From Mercurialis annua (taxonomy: Eukaryota; Streptophyta; Magnoliopsida; Malpighiales; Euphorbiaceae), in assembly GCF_937616625.2 (NCBI RefSeq), contig NC_065576.1, positions 7,814,501 to 7,878,500 on the forward strand: a DNA stretch of 64,000 bases, in the 5' to 3' direction. The notes under the pieces are model-generated. The model had not been told where the DNA came from. It did no database searches and worked only from the letters and a program-made list of their open reading frames with translations. The translations under genes were made by a program, and so were the position numbers. Positions 48,018 to 60,086 of this stretch are shown here, piece after piece. How positions within the stretch are numbered: the first letter of the stretch is position 1; each line of letters opens with the position of its first letter.

Positions 48018-50100
48018 TATTAACCAATAAAAAAATTCATTCTATATAAACAAAGCAATTTGTAAAAAAAATGGTAATCATTAACTGTAATGAATAAACC
48101 ATTAACAATAACCAAAAAAAGAAGATCTATACAGCTAAAGTTCTTTTATCTGAGAAAAAGAAAGAGAGAGTTGTTGAATCTTCAAGTCAGTATAACTATT
48201 TTAATATGATGTCTAGTGTTGAAACCTTATTACCTCTTCAATTTATTTTTATTGAGGCCTTAATTACTTGGTTGATAATCTTTTCAAAAAGTTAATTATT
48301 CATCATTAAATACCAATAATTGTATTTGGTTTGTTTTATTATTATTTTAAGTATATTAATACGTAAAATGTTAAATAAAATTTTCATTAAGTAATTAGAA
48401 TAATTAAATTTTATTATATTTAGATTTCTTAGAAAGGTTAATTTCTACTTAAAGAAAATTTATATTGGGATTATTTTACATATATTTAAAATTTAACAAA
48501 CTACAATCTTATATAATTAAATATAATTAATTTTTTTTTATCAACCATCAGCATGATTAAAGTAATGTTTTTCTAATAATCACTTTCAATAATAAACTAC
48601 CCAGTCCCACTATATAGTTATAAACTTAAATTTTATCTACCGTATGTTAGCTCAATTGATCACAAATGTAAACATTAAACATAAAATTCAAAAAAACCAA
48701 AATTCAAATTCTATATTCCACAAAAGGGGATTTATTGCAAGTATTTGTTAATGAGTTATTAAAGACTTGTATTAAATGAGAGATCAGGCAATAAAATGCC
48801 AAAGTCAGCTTCCTCAAAAATTTATCCAGATGATCGAATTTCGCCCCTAAAAAATAGTCGGACTCCGCGGAGAGTTTCCACTTCAACCAAAAAAAAAAAT
48901 TGTTAGAATGTGCGTGGAAGGTCTCAAAACTTAGAACTTCCACAGATGTAGCAAAAGTAGGGAGCATGCAACCCTACTTACTTGGATCTATTATTAATTA
49001 CTCCAAATTTTAAATCAATGTAACATATATATGTCCACGAACAATGAACCTATACTAACTTATAAACAAACCACTCGCAGATTGCTTTATGTAGTACTTA
49101 AAACGTAATTTTTTTAGAACTGCTTGAACTGGATAAAGTAGATTCATAAATAATTGGTAACATAAAAAACTTAAATTTTTACTAAACAAACTTAAATCAA
49201 TAAATTTTGCAACATGTAATGTCGAATTATAACAAAATAATACTTGACCAGAACAAGAACACACCAAAAGAATTTAACTTGTCAAGAAACTTAAAGCAAA
49301 AGCTTAAGTGAATGCTCCAACAATTTTGATTGTATCAAAGACCATCATTGCAAATACAAAATTATAAGTCAAAGACAAATAAACTTTCACAAATAGAAAA
49401 TTTATATAAAAAAATTAAAGAAATCATCTCGAAAATTCTTCATGTTCAAGCTTTTGCAATGAATGGTGTAGATCAACGAACATAATTCTTCATGTTCAAA
49501 TAAATATGAGAAAATCCCTATCAAATAAGAAAATGTTAAGAAGAAACTTCGATACATTATTATACTAAAAATATTAATTTTTTGAAAAATAAATGTTAAC
49601 TGAAAATAGAAACAATAAAAATATTCTACAAATTAACAGAAAAATATTAACAAAAATAATCAAGGCACCGGTCCCATTATAAAAACAACAAATAAAGACA
49701 AGGTTTCCAACTGATTTGGACTACATACATATTTTATTTTGTCTTATGACTTTTTTTATGAATTTTAATTGTACACTGCATGCATTAAGTGGACCAAAAT
49801 ATGAATTCATTTTGAATATTTCAAAATCAGATCTCATACTTAGACATCTAAATTCTTCTTCAAATGCAATATTGGAGTATTTTCTTCAAAATACAATATG
49901 GAAGAATATACCTTTTTATTTTGTATGATGATAATTAATAAGATAGCATTTACAACATTTCACATCGAAAATAAAAGAATAATTGAATGATTTATTAACT
50001 ATCAAATTAATTTAGATTAACCACTCCAGACCAATAATTTAAATGCAAAATCAATCAACAGTTGAATTCAGGTTTTATAAGTGGTAATAGAATTTGATAT
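48018..50100. other. AT-rich intergenic sequence
   Basis: About 2 kb. An unrecognised 87-codon minus frame at 48704-48967 lies in a GC-richer patch and could be a gene fragment; no domain is visible. The frame at 49055-49267 (minus) is unconvincing. Confidence 0.45.
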
Positions 50101-50108
50101 GATTGTTG

Positions 50109-50684
50109 TAGAGGTGGACACGGTTCGTAACCCGGCGGTTACGGTTCGGAACTGCCGGGTTACGGTTCAAGAAAAAGTGGAACCGGTCCGGAACCGCCTA
50201 AGAGATGGTTATATGACGGTTCGGAATCGGACGGTTCCGGTTCCGGTTTAGGACAGTTTAGAAAAAAAATTAAAAATAAAATTAAAATTTAATTACTAAA
50301 AAATATAATTTAACAATAAAATAACCCACGGAGATATTATTACAAGAAAATAAAGAATTTTTTTAAAAAAAGTTCAAATCTTAACCAAATTTTTAACTAA
50401 AACAAATATAACATATATTTTATTGCAAAAGTAAATATATTATATGATAAAAATATAATATATATTTTAAATATATAATATATATATATTTTTATCAACG
50501 GGTTCGACCCTTAAACCGCCGGTTCTGACCCGGAACCGCCGGTTCACGGTTCAACAAATCTGGAACCGGCCCGGAACCGCCCTTTATATGGCTCCGGGCC
50601 GGTTTTAGTCCGGTTCCGGATTTGACCGCTTCCGGGCCGGTTCCAGACCGGTTCACGGGCTGACCCGGCCCATGGCCACCTCTA
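50109..50684. mobile_element. Non-autonomous hAT element with GC-rich CCGGTTCCGG ends
   Basis: Terminal repeats TAGAGGTGGACACGG and, inverted, TAGAGGTGGCCATGG. Perfect 8-bp target duplication gattgttg (50101-50108, 50685-50692). Both ends are packed with GGTTCCGG/CCGGAACC units, the centre is AT-rich, and there is no transposase. Confidence 0.93.
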
Positions 50685-50720
50685 GATTGTTGAGTTAAAC
50701 ATGAAAGGAAAGGCGGCATT

Positions 50721-51348
50721 TATTAGAAATATTATTTTTATTAATGGATAGAAGTAATTGATTACTATAAATTAGTGAGAATATGATGTGCATATAATAT
50801 GTGCTTATAAATTAGAACTATTTAATAGGTGGTTGAACTTTCACACTTATAAACTCATTTATATTTGCATTCTTTAGCAATGTCAGATTATCTTTAACAT
50901 TTTCCTTTAAATACAATCGGGACTGGACATCTGATTGTCATTTAAAATTGACTCATCTTGAAACTAAAACTTTTGATTTAACACGCAGCGGCAACACCGG
51001 ACCGGACTGCTGGAAATGAACATCCAGACGGACAACCGGTAAATTAAGAATCTGGGCCAGACCCACTAAAATTTTGATCTAATACGCAGCGGCAACACCA
51101 AACCAGACCGCTGGGATTAAACATACAGACGAACAACCGGCAAATTAAGAACGTGGGCCAAACCCGCTCTGATACCATATTAGAAATATTATTTTTGATT
51201 AATCGATAGGAGTAATTGATTATAAATTTGTGAGAATGTGATAATCCACATGCATGTGAAATGTGCTTATATTCAACCATGACCTAATAACTAGAATTAG
51301 TTAGTAGATGGTTGAACCTTCACATTTATAAATTTATTTATAAAATAA
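50721..51348 (-). mobile_element. TRIM (terminal-repeat retrotransposon in miniature), family Y
   Basis: On the minus strand: 5' LTR about 51348-51178 (outer end eroded), primer site TGGTATCAGAGC (51177-51166), an interior with two ~100-bp copies of a segment containing GCCGGTTGT...GGTGTTGCCGCTGCG, then 3' LTR 50899-50721 (TGTTAAAGATAATC to TTTCTAATA). No coding capacity. Same family as the Y parts of the array at 57552-58866. Confidence 0.82.
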
Positions 51349-51930
51349 AGTTAAACTATTTTAAAATAGTTTATAAAATTTAATTATGAATTAATACGAA
51401 TTAATCATTTTAAACTAAAAATTAGATTTGAAAATGAATATGAACGAGTTGGATTGCACTGTTGCAGTACTAATTTTCTGCAGCCTTTAGATTTAGTCTG
51501 GTGATAAAAAGAAAAGTATAGTCTAAATCTGATAGTAACTCATGTCGGCTAATTCAGAAATATAAAATCTTAAGTAGCTATAGACTAAGTCATGGCTGCT
51601 TCATGATTTCAAATAGTCAAGAATTTCATAGCAATTAGACTAAAATATTTTTTTAACTGCATAATTCAATTAAAGAACTAATTCTAGAAATCAACCAAAG
51701 CAAATTGTAATAAAATTAAATATATGGAATTCCATTCTGTAAGTGTTATTTTATATAACGAAGAAAGAAACATTTTTAAATTTAAATAATTTATTGAATT
51801 GTATTCTAGTAGTATAATATTTCATATGTTGTCTTATATAGAATTTTGAAACGTCACTAACCATCTTTTCATTTTTGATTATCCGTACGTAACAATAATA
51901 TATTATTAAATCTGATTCGTTTGAGTTGTT

Positions 51931-51993
<63 letters not shown>

Positions 51994-52589
51994 TTTTATT
52001 TTTTATATACATATATACTTTAATATTTTCCTTTTGTTTTATTTGGCAAATGAAATAATAATTTCAGCTAATTTTTTAAGATTTATTGGTTGAAAAAAAT
52101 CCAAAACTCTGCCGTGGACATTAATTATTTAAGTTTTCTAATTTTATTCATTACTAATTCCATTTTTAAAAAAATAAACCATTTAAACGAACACATAAAG
52201 AATTATGTTCGTTCTTTTAATAATTTTTTATGAGATTTAAAAAATACAAATAGTGAACTAGTTATTTTATTTATATGTTTTATGTTAAAATATGAAGAAA
52301 TTAATACTTTTGAGAATAATTATGAGTACAAGTAATTTTAAATTACTTGTCAAAAATTGAAAATGGCTTATAATTTAAAGGTTTTTTTTAACAAGTATCT
52401 ATATTACAGCAAAATATTTTCAAAAGTACTAGCTATACTTTTAAAATTGAAAAATACAATACTCACTTTTTTTTTTAAATTATACTTTATTAATTATAAA
52501 AATACAATAGTCATTATATAGGAAATGTATTTAGATAAAAGTTAAAACTCTCCTACAAATAAGATTTTTTCAATTAAGATCTTTTCAAA
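51349..52589. other. AT-rich intergenic sequence
   Basis: Contains a TA microsatellite (separate entry) and no supportable gene. Confidence 0.5.
51933..51990. repeat. (AT)n microsatellite
   Basis: 58 bases of alternating AT. Confidence 0.98.
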
Positions 52590-52592
52590 TGA

Positions 52593-53704
52593 CACTACTA
52601 GAAAACAGCAAATTAGCGACGGAAATTTGCAACGGAATAAATTTCCGTCGCTAATTTGCTTCTTTTGCGACGGATTCAGCGACGGAAGTATATCCGTCGC
52701 TGAATACATCAAAATTTTGGGCGGGAATGTCCCCGCCATATTTTGCGACGGCCAGACCGTCGCAATTGTCATTAGTGTGTCGCAAAATTTGGCGGGGAGT
52801 CTCCCGCCACTTATTGGGTGCGAAATATACTGCGACAGATATAGTAGTCCGTCGCAATGTTCACTGTAAGTGAAACGGGGCGTTTCACTTACAGTTGCGA
52901 TGGATATTAACAGATTAGCGACGGACAATAGTCTGTCCCTAATCTTACCCTATTTCAGATTGTGCCGTTCCTACCCCATTTTCTCTCAAAACCCATTTTC
53001 TCAATTCCTGCCGCCGTTCCTACCGCCGTTCCTACCCCTATTTCAGTTCGTCTACCGTTCGTCTACCGCCGTTCCTATCCCTATTTCAGTTCTCTCAAAA
53101 CACTATACATTTTGTTGCGTTATGTAAAATATAACATGTTTTTATATGAAAACGTTCTTTTTCTGAAATTGAGTTTTCTTAAGAATGCAAATAGTAGATT
53201 TTACTGGTTATAATCGTCGTTAATAAAACAGGGAAACAGACGAAAAAACGAAAATTTTCTGCGCAAAAAGTTTGTGATTTGCGACGGAATCAATCCGTCG
53301 CAACAAAGTTTGTGATTTGCGACGGAATCCATCCGTCGCAACTCACAAACAGTTTGCGACGGATTGATTCCGTCGCAAAAGTAATTATTTTTGCGACGGA
53401 TGGATTCCGTCGCAAAAGTAATTATTTTGCGATGGATTGATTCCGTCGCAAAATTAATTATTCCGTCGCCAAAATCGTCTCCCTTTTCATTTTTTGGGAG
53501 ACGAAATTGGCGACAGTTTGTTGGATATGGCGACGGGCTTTCCGTCGCCATTTTCGCGACCCTCTGGTCGCTAATATTTTAGCAACCAGACTATTTGCGA
53601 CAGACATATTCCGTCGCAAATCCGTCGCAAAGTGATATTTGCGACGGATTTTGCTTAGTTTGCGACGGAATTGTCCGCCGCAAATAGCCTGATATAAAGT
53701 AGTG
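52593..53704. mobile_element. Short non-autonomous CACTA element with GCGACGGA repeats
   Basis: Ends CACTACTAGAAAAC and, inverted, CACTACTTTATATC. The 3-bp target duplication is tga (52590-52592, 53705-53707). About twenty copies of GCGACGGA or its complement TCCGTCGC fill both subterminal regions in inverted pairs, as expected for transposase-binding repeats. A near-perfect hairpin (ACTGTAAGTGAAACG, loop, complement) lies at 52862-52896. Open frames inside reflect the repeats; no transposase is present. Confidence 0.9.
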
Positions 53705-53707
53705 TGA

Positions 53708-54054
53708 AATCAATTAATATCTTTCCAAAATAAAGCAATTAAAGATCTTTTCAAATAAAATCAATTAATTTTTTTCCAAAATCATATTTAAATAAAATCA
53801 AGTGTAATATTTCCAAAAAATACGGTTTGATTAACCAACGGCAAACTAACAGATTACTAACGGTAGACTTAAAATAAATTTTGTTTAAAATGCACAATTC
53901 AAGTTTATTAAAAAGGTATTAATGATATATTAAACATTACTTAGCTATAGGTTTGTCAACGGTTTACTCACGGTACACTAAAAATAAATTTATTAATTTT
54001 TTTAAAGTACATTTTATTTAAAATGCACAATTCAATATTAAAAAAAACTTTGTT
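53708..54054. repeat. Diverged direct repeat
   Basis: A segment with AACGG...ACTAAC...AAAATAAATTT and TTTAAAATGCACAATTCAA occurs at about 53823-53905 and again, longer, at 53951-54040. Confidence 0.55.
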
Positions 54055-55921
54055 ACAGTATATATATAGTAAAATAATAATTTACTTAATAAAGCGGTAA
54101 ATAGTAATTACAATCTCACTGCTTGCTAATTCACGTGATAACTGGCAAGCAAATAATCCTGATTCGCCTCTGAAGCACGAACAGTGGACGAGTTTAGACA
54201 AATAAAATAATGATTAAAATATACTTTAACTCTAGAGAGCACTAGACACCACATAGGACTAGCACAAACAATAAATCACGGTAAAACAATTCAGAGCAAA
54301 CACAATACCCAATAAGTAATAACGCCCAATTAATACAAGTCAATTGAGTTCTTCCTTTAAAATCCATTTCATAAATATTATTTAATAATCTTTAAATAAT
54401 AATTAATTTCCAAATAGTGGGTTAGCCGAGATACCAATAACTACCAACCTAATCTCACTTGTCGGGTGACCCAAGTCGAACCCGACTCAAAACATTTATC
54501 AAATATAAACCCGAGTTTATATTTATAAAAAATAATTTAATAAAATAATAAACCATTAAAACAGAACTCAATAACTTCAATTTCAAGTAACACGAGTTAC
54601 AAACCAAAAACTTAATCAAATACGTTTTTAAAAAAGAAACGATCAAGGACTAAATTGTAATTTAGCCTAAAAATGATATGCCAAATTGATATTCAAAACC
54701 TTTTATAATTACCCGAGTAATTATATAAATTTAAGTTATAAAACATTATCATTTTTAATTTGTCATTATATAAATCGAAACGAAATTTCAAAACGACAAT
54801 AGATATATATAACTTGAGGAATTCAATAGGTTTAAGAAAAACAATCCAGTGACTTAAAAAACCTTTAACCATAAACAATTTAAAACAACTAATGACCATT
54901 TGACACATCATCGTCTTCCTCCTACAGCATAACCCAACTTAACCAACATCAACAATTCACAGAAACAATCTGAAATCTCAACCTTCATACTTCAACTATT
55001 TGTTAACAACAATACAAAGGATCAAGAAACAACAAATCCAAAATCCAAGAAAACAAAGGTTGTCACAATCCAAGATGACCATAGTTCATTCCTTGGAAAA
55101 CAACAACAACAACAACAACATTACAGAGCTTAAGAAAACCGAGAATGAAGCCAACCGAAACCGATGGGCAAATAACAAACTGAGATTCAACACTTAACAA
55201 CCCAATAATCAATAGACTAATATCATTAAACCACAAAATCATAGCTAAAGGAACTAAAGAACTCGGCAGCAACAATGTCAAATAGAGGCAGAACATAACA
55301 AAGAAAAACGGTAAAACGGCGGCGCTTAATACGGGATTGTTTACATACCGTTTCAAATTCCGAGACTTAATGGAGAATTGAGGCTACTCTCGCCGAGACG
55401 AATCAAAACTGAAAATAACGTTATAACGAAAAAGAGTGATTGAGAATACTGAGACATCGTTTTCAGCAAAAACAATGAATAAGAAAAACTTACACATTGC
55501 TGCGAAGGGATGAGGGTGAGGATGATTGATTTCTGAGGTTTTGAGAGCACAAATTACGGCTAAGGTTTGATACAAATGCAGGGGAAATATTAGGGTTTAG
55601 AACGTGATATATACAGTGAGGGAAATAGGGTAGATATCGCGTGAAATCGGGAAGGAAACGTGCCCCTTCACGGCTGTGAAGCCGGTCTCGTTCGAGACTT
55701 GTTGGTCTCGAACGAGACCTACAGAAAAGATGCAGGTCTCAAACGAGACTTGCAAGTCTCGTTTGAGACTTTTGTCAAACGAGACCTGATTCAACCAGAA
55801 ATTACTTCAACCACGACCCAGCCCAGACTTAAATCAAACCAAATTTCAAATCGAACCACAAAAATTGCAAATGAACCTAAATTATTACCAGAAAAATTCA
55901 AAAAAATTACGGGTTATTACA
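54055..55921 (-). repeat. LTR remnant, 5' three quarters, inverted half of a mosaic
   Basis: On the minus strand it starts TGTAATAACCCG at 55921 and follows the LARD-type LTR to a position equal to about 2.4 kb of 3.2 kb. 54080-54190 matches 22680-22795, with CTTGCTAATTCACGTG. It includes a palindromic cluster of GTCTCGTTCGAGAC-type units (about 55675-55795). It is much more diverged from the LARD LTR than those two are from each other. Confidence 0.8.
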
Positions 55922-56911
55922 GGTCTGTTTTAATAATTATTTATATTTGTTTAAACCCGTCGACTGTTCGTGTTTCGGAGACGAACCAGGATTAGTTGCT
56001 TGCCAGGTTATCACGTGGATTAGCAAGCAGTGAGTTTGTACTTACTATTTACCGCTTTATTAAGTAAATTGTTATTTTAATATCTATATATTGTATACGT
56101 ACAATTGCGATTTGTTTTTCCATTATGACTCTTAGTTGGAACATGCTACCTAATAGGCTTTATTAGGACTGTGTGCGCACCAGTAAAGATCTGGATAAGG
56201 TATATGGTAAATTGTGGTAACTCGGTGTGAGCATAGCTCTCGGGACCAAGTAGAGTAACTCGGTGTAGTTTAGCTCTCGGGACTCTGGTTATGGATTAAG
56301 TGCGATCGGTGGCAACTCGGCGTGGCTTAACTCTCGGGACCAGGCCTACTGAATTTAAGTACATTTTAGTATATTGTGGATTAAGGTTCCAACTACTACC
56401 CATAATGTTTATTTAAAATATTTTAAACGGTTTTAAAGGTTTTCCATTTAATAAATGTAAATAGTGGTATGAACTCATCTCATTATATCTGACCCCGTTG
56501 TTTTCCCAATTTTTTCAGGATTATGATTTGAGAGAGTCAGCTGATCTCCATTTCTTTACTTTCTTTGGAGGTTCCATTTATTTTGATAAAACTGTCTTAA
56601 ACCGCAGTAGTAACTAGGCAACTTTATTATTATTACAATTGTTTGTCGGATTGATCTGATTGGATATATTTGTTTTGGCGTGTTATATTGTTTACTCTGA
56701 TTTGCATTTATGCCCTTTTAGAGACTCGTAGTTGAACGAGCATTTATTACATTTATGTCGAATATTATGAACTGCTAGAACTAGAGTGAAGTCTAGGTCG
56801 CCCCCGAGTATTGGTTTTCTTGCAGGTTTATCATAATTGTATGTTAACCGAAAGGTTAGCTATTATCCATATCCTAGCGCTGGTCGCGATTCATGAAAAT
56901 GAGTCATGACA
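55922..56911 (+). repeat. LTR remnant, 3' part, opposite orientation
   Basis: On the plus strand it covers the remaining LTR from about 2.26 kb to the end (GAGTCATGACA at 56911), with the conserved module at 56489-56519. Its first ~150 bases (55927-56085) are an inverted copy of 54055-54205. Three units of AACTCGG-GTG...CTCTCGGGAC occur at 56219-56345. Confidence 0.8.
56219..56345 (+). repeat. Three-unit tandem repeat in the LTR remnant
   Basis: GGTAACTCGGTGTGAGCATA, AGTAACTCGGTGTAGTTTA and GGCAACTCGGCGTGGCTTAA each lead into GCTCTCGGGAC-type sequence. Confidence 0.75.
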
Positions 56912-57551
56912 TTAGAGATGAAAATATTGAGTTTTGCTTTCAGAAAATTAAATCTCCGTAACAATCAGAATTATCATCTTATGATAGATTTTATCAATAT
57001 AGGTGTGCTTAATTTGTATCAATAATTCAGTATTGATGGTTTCAATGTTAAAGACAATAGGTATAACACAAAAATGGTCATCAAGGATTGAATAGTGAAG
57101 GTAAATCTGCTAGCTGTAACAGTTGTCTAATCAAATATTGTATTATCCTGGCAACGACAGATAATTTAATTTCCTTTAATCTATAGGTTGCAATTAATGA
57201 CTTCTACAATATGCTTCTGTCTATAATAATAATAGTTTAGTAGCACTTTTTAAAATTTATAAAGAGAAATATGTGTAATTTTTTTATTATATTAACAGAG
57301 AAATTTATAGTTGATCATGCTTTAGCACAACTTATACATTTATCAGTTTTAATAATTTACTCAGATGGGTGATATTTATTCTTCAGACATCAAAATTTAT
57401 GTATTAATCGATCAATCAACTTTTCATTGATAACTTTTATTTTTATTTTAAATTAGTGTCCTGTAAATTTCAAGTTACATCACATTTTGACGCTTTTTTC
57501 ATTTTCATCCTTCCAATTTCTTAATAAAATAATTAATTTGATCACCGTCAA
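56912..57551. other. AT-rich intergenic sequence
   Basis: No gene or repeat recognised. Confidence 0.45.
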
Positions 57552-58866
57552 TGTTAAAGATAATCCCACATTTCTTAGGAGAACAAATATAAATGAGTAT
57601 ATAAGTGTAAATGTTCAACCACTTATTAACTAGTTCTATTTATTAGGTTATGGTTGAACCTAAACACTCTCATAAGCATGTGCGGTTGTCACATTCTCAT
57701 CTATATAAAATCAATTACTCCCACCAATTTTCTAACATGGTATTAGAGTCTTGTCCATTCACATAATTTGAATTTGGCCCGGCCTATGTAAGATGCGTTG
57801 AAGTGGGAATTCCACATTGGTGTTGTGTGTGAATGGACTTGTGTTTATATATTGGTTGGACACCTCCACTTGATATCAATTGGTTTTAAGATGGAATCTA
57901 ACATGGTATCAGAGCCTTATCCATTCACACAATTTGAGTTTTGCCCGGCCCACATGAGATTTGCATGAGGGGGGGACTTTGTTGCTCGGCCCGTACACGC
58001 TACGCGTGAGGGGGAGTGTTAAAGTGGGAAATCCCACATTGGTTGTGTGTGTGAATTGACTTGTGTTTATATATTAGTTAGGTAACTCTACTTAATACCA
58101 ATTGGTTTTAAGTTGGAATCTAACATGTTAAAGTGGGAAACCAACATTGGTTGTGTGTGTGAATTGACTTGTGTTTATATATTAGTTGGGCAACTCCACT
58201 TAATACCAATTGGTTTTAAGTTGGAATCTAACATGGTATCAGAGCGGGTCTGGTTCGGATTCTTAATTTTCCGGTTGTTCGTCTAGATGTCCAGTCCCAG
58301 CGGCCCAGTCCGGTGTTGCCGCTGCGTATTAATCAAAATTTTCAGTGGGTCTAGCCCGAATTCTTAATTTGTCGGTTGTCCGTCCGGATGTTCATTCCCA
58401 GCGGTCTGATCCGGTGTTGCCGCTGCTTGTTAAATTAAAAATTTCAGTTTCATGGGGGAGTCAATTTCAAGTGACAACGGGATGTCCAGTCCCGGTTGCA
58501 CTTGATGGGGAGTGTTAAAAGATAATCGCGCATTGCTTAGGAGAACAAATATAAATGAGTTTATAAGTGTAAAGGTTCAACCACCTACTAACTAATTCTA
58601 GTTATTAGGTCATGGTTGAACCTAAAGACTCTCATAAGCATATGGGGTTATCATATTCTCATCTATATAAAATTAGTGACTCCCACCAGTATTTCTAATA
58701 TGGTATCAGAGTTTTGTCAATTTATATAATTTGAATTTGACCCGGCCTACGTAAGATGCGTTGAAGTGGAAATTCCACATTGGTTGTGTGTGTGAATAGA
58801 CTTGTATTTAAATATTGGTTAGACACCTACACTTGATACCAATTGATTTTAAAATGGAATCTAACA
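57552..58866 (+). mobile_element. Mosaic array of two TRIM families (X and Y)
   Basis: Order: Y LTR 57552-57737; X interior 57738-57795; X LTR 57796-57903; X interior 57904-58016; X LTR 58017-58125; X LTR 58126-58233; Y interior 58234-58512; Y LTR 58513-58700; X interior 58701-58758; X LTR 58759-58866. X LTRs (about 108 bp) start TGTTAAAGTGGG and end AATCTAACA; Y LTRs (about 187 bp) start TGTTAAAGATAAT or TGTTAAAAGATAAT. Most LTR-to-interior joins read TGGTATCAGAG or TGGTATTAGAG, the primer site. Nothing is coding. Confidence 0.85.
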
Positions 58867-60086
58867 GTTAATATTTTTTATTGATAGGTTGTGAACTGTT
58901 TTTTTCTGTTGGTATACTATTAAATCTTTTTATTTAATAAACACATATTTAAATTTTTTATCTTTTGATCAGGAAGTGCTTATGGAAAAATTAACCCACA
59001 ACCTAGTGGAATGTTGCTTAATATTTATATTATTTAATTATAGCTTATTGGTGATTTATTTTATTTTAGTTTTACAAATTTTTAACTTTTTTATCTTTTT
59101 AATTTTATTACTTCATCCATAATTATTTTGATAGGCAAAGACATTTTTTTAATGAATAAAACCTGAATTTTTATAAATGTTTTTATTTTATTTTTGATGT
59201 ACTTTAATTCAAATATCCAGTTGCTGGTTTGTAGTTTAATAATTATTATAGAGCTGACAATGTTCGAATTGTACCTTGGAGTTTCACAAAAAATAAATTC
59301 ACCCAATTAAATAAAAAATATATATAACTATTTAATAGCTATCCGTGAAAAAAAAAATCTTGATGCAGTTGAGAGAATTTATTAGCGATTAAAATAAAAT
59401 TCTTCTCATCAAACTATAACTATAAAAATTAATTAAAATTGATACAGTAAAAATAAATTATTTTAGTGTATTACGCCTTTTTTTTTAATGATCTCATGAT
59501 TCCATAGCAGTTTCTGGTCGTTCACTTCTAGACGAATCCTTATCAAAAGAAGAGGATTGCAATTTGGATAAAGATTGTTGAGAATTGAGATAGCTGTTGA
59601 AGGAACTAGTCAGCCTATTTGTCCCTTTTAGTTCTTATTTTTTTCATTTTGCGTACGTTAGGCAGCTCATTGTTTGGCTTGACAGACCAGTTTACTTTAA
59701 AACAAAGTTCAATTTATTTAATTTATTTAATTTCTTTAATCACCGTATTAGACACTAACTAATTTAAATACAAGTAAGTATAGTATCCTTTCTTTGAGAA
59801 AAATAAAAACTATAGTATCCTTTCAGCAGTGAAATGCAAATTAAATTATAAATTTTAATTTATTTTGTAACACTACACGAATTTTAAAGTTTTTTTGATG
59901 AATCACGAATTTTAAAGTTAATAATGTCAAAAATACATTATTATTTCTTTTGCAATTTGAAATATCAAAATATTTTCTAATAAAATATATTGATGCACAT
60001 GATATACACTATATTTTGATATTCACATTAGTATTTTTTTTTTGATATTTTTTAATGTTATTAATTGTAAAATATTAATAGTTCGT
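58867..60086. other. AT-rich intergenic sequence
   Basis: No supportable gene. The 71-codon minus frame at 59091-59306 is lysine-rich and low-complexity. Confidence 0.5.

Noticed and set aside
50495..50719. Gly/Pro-rich 74-codon frame
   Set aside because: Lies in the GC-rich CCGGTTCCGG end of the hAT element.
52542..53582. Frames of 63-128 codons within the CACTA element
   Set aside because: Produced by GCGACGGA repeats and CCGTTCCTAC repeats; no transposase motifs.
52593..53704. CRISPR-like array of repeated GCGACGGA units
   Set aside because: Plant nuclear context, repeats are short, inverted and irregularly spaced, and CACTA ends with a 3-bp duplication explain it.
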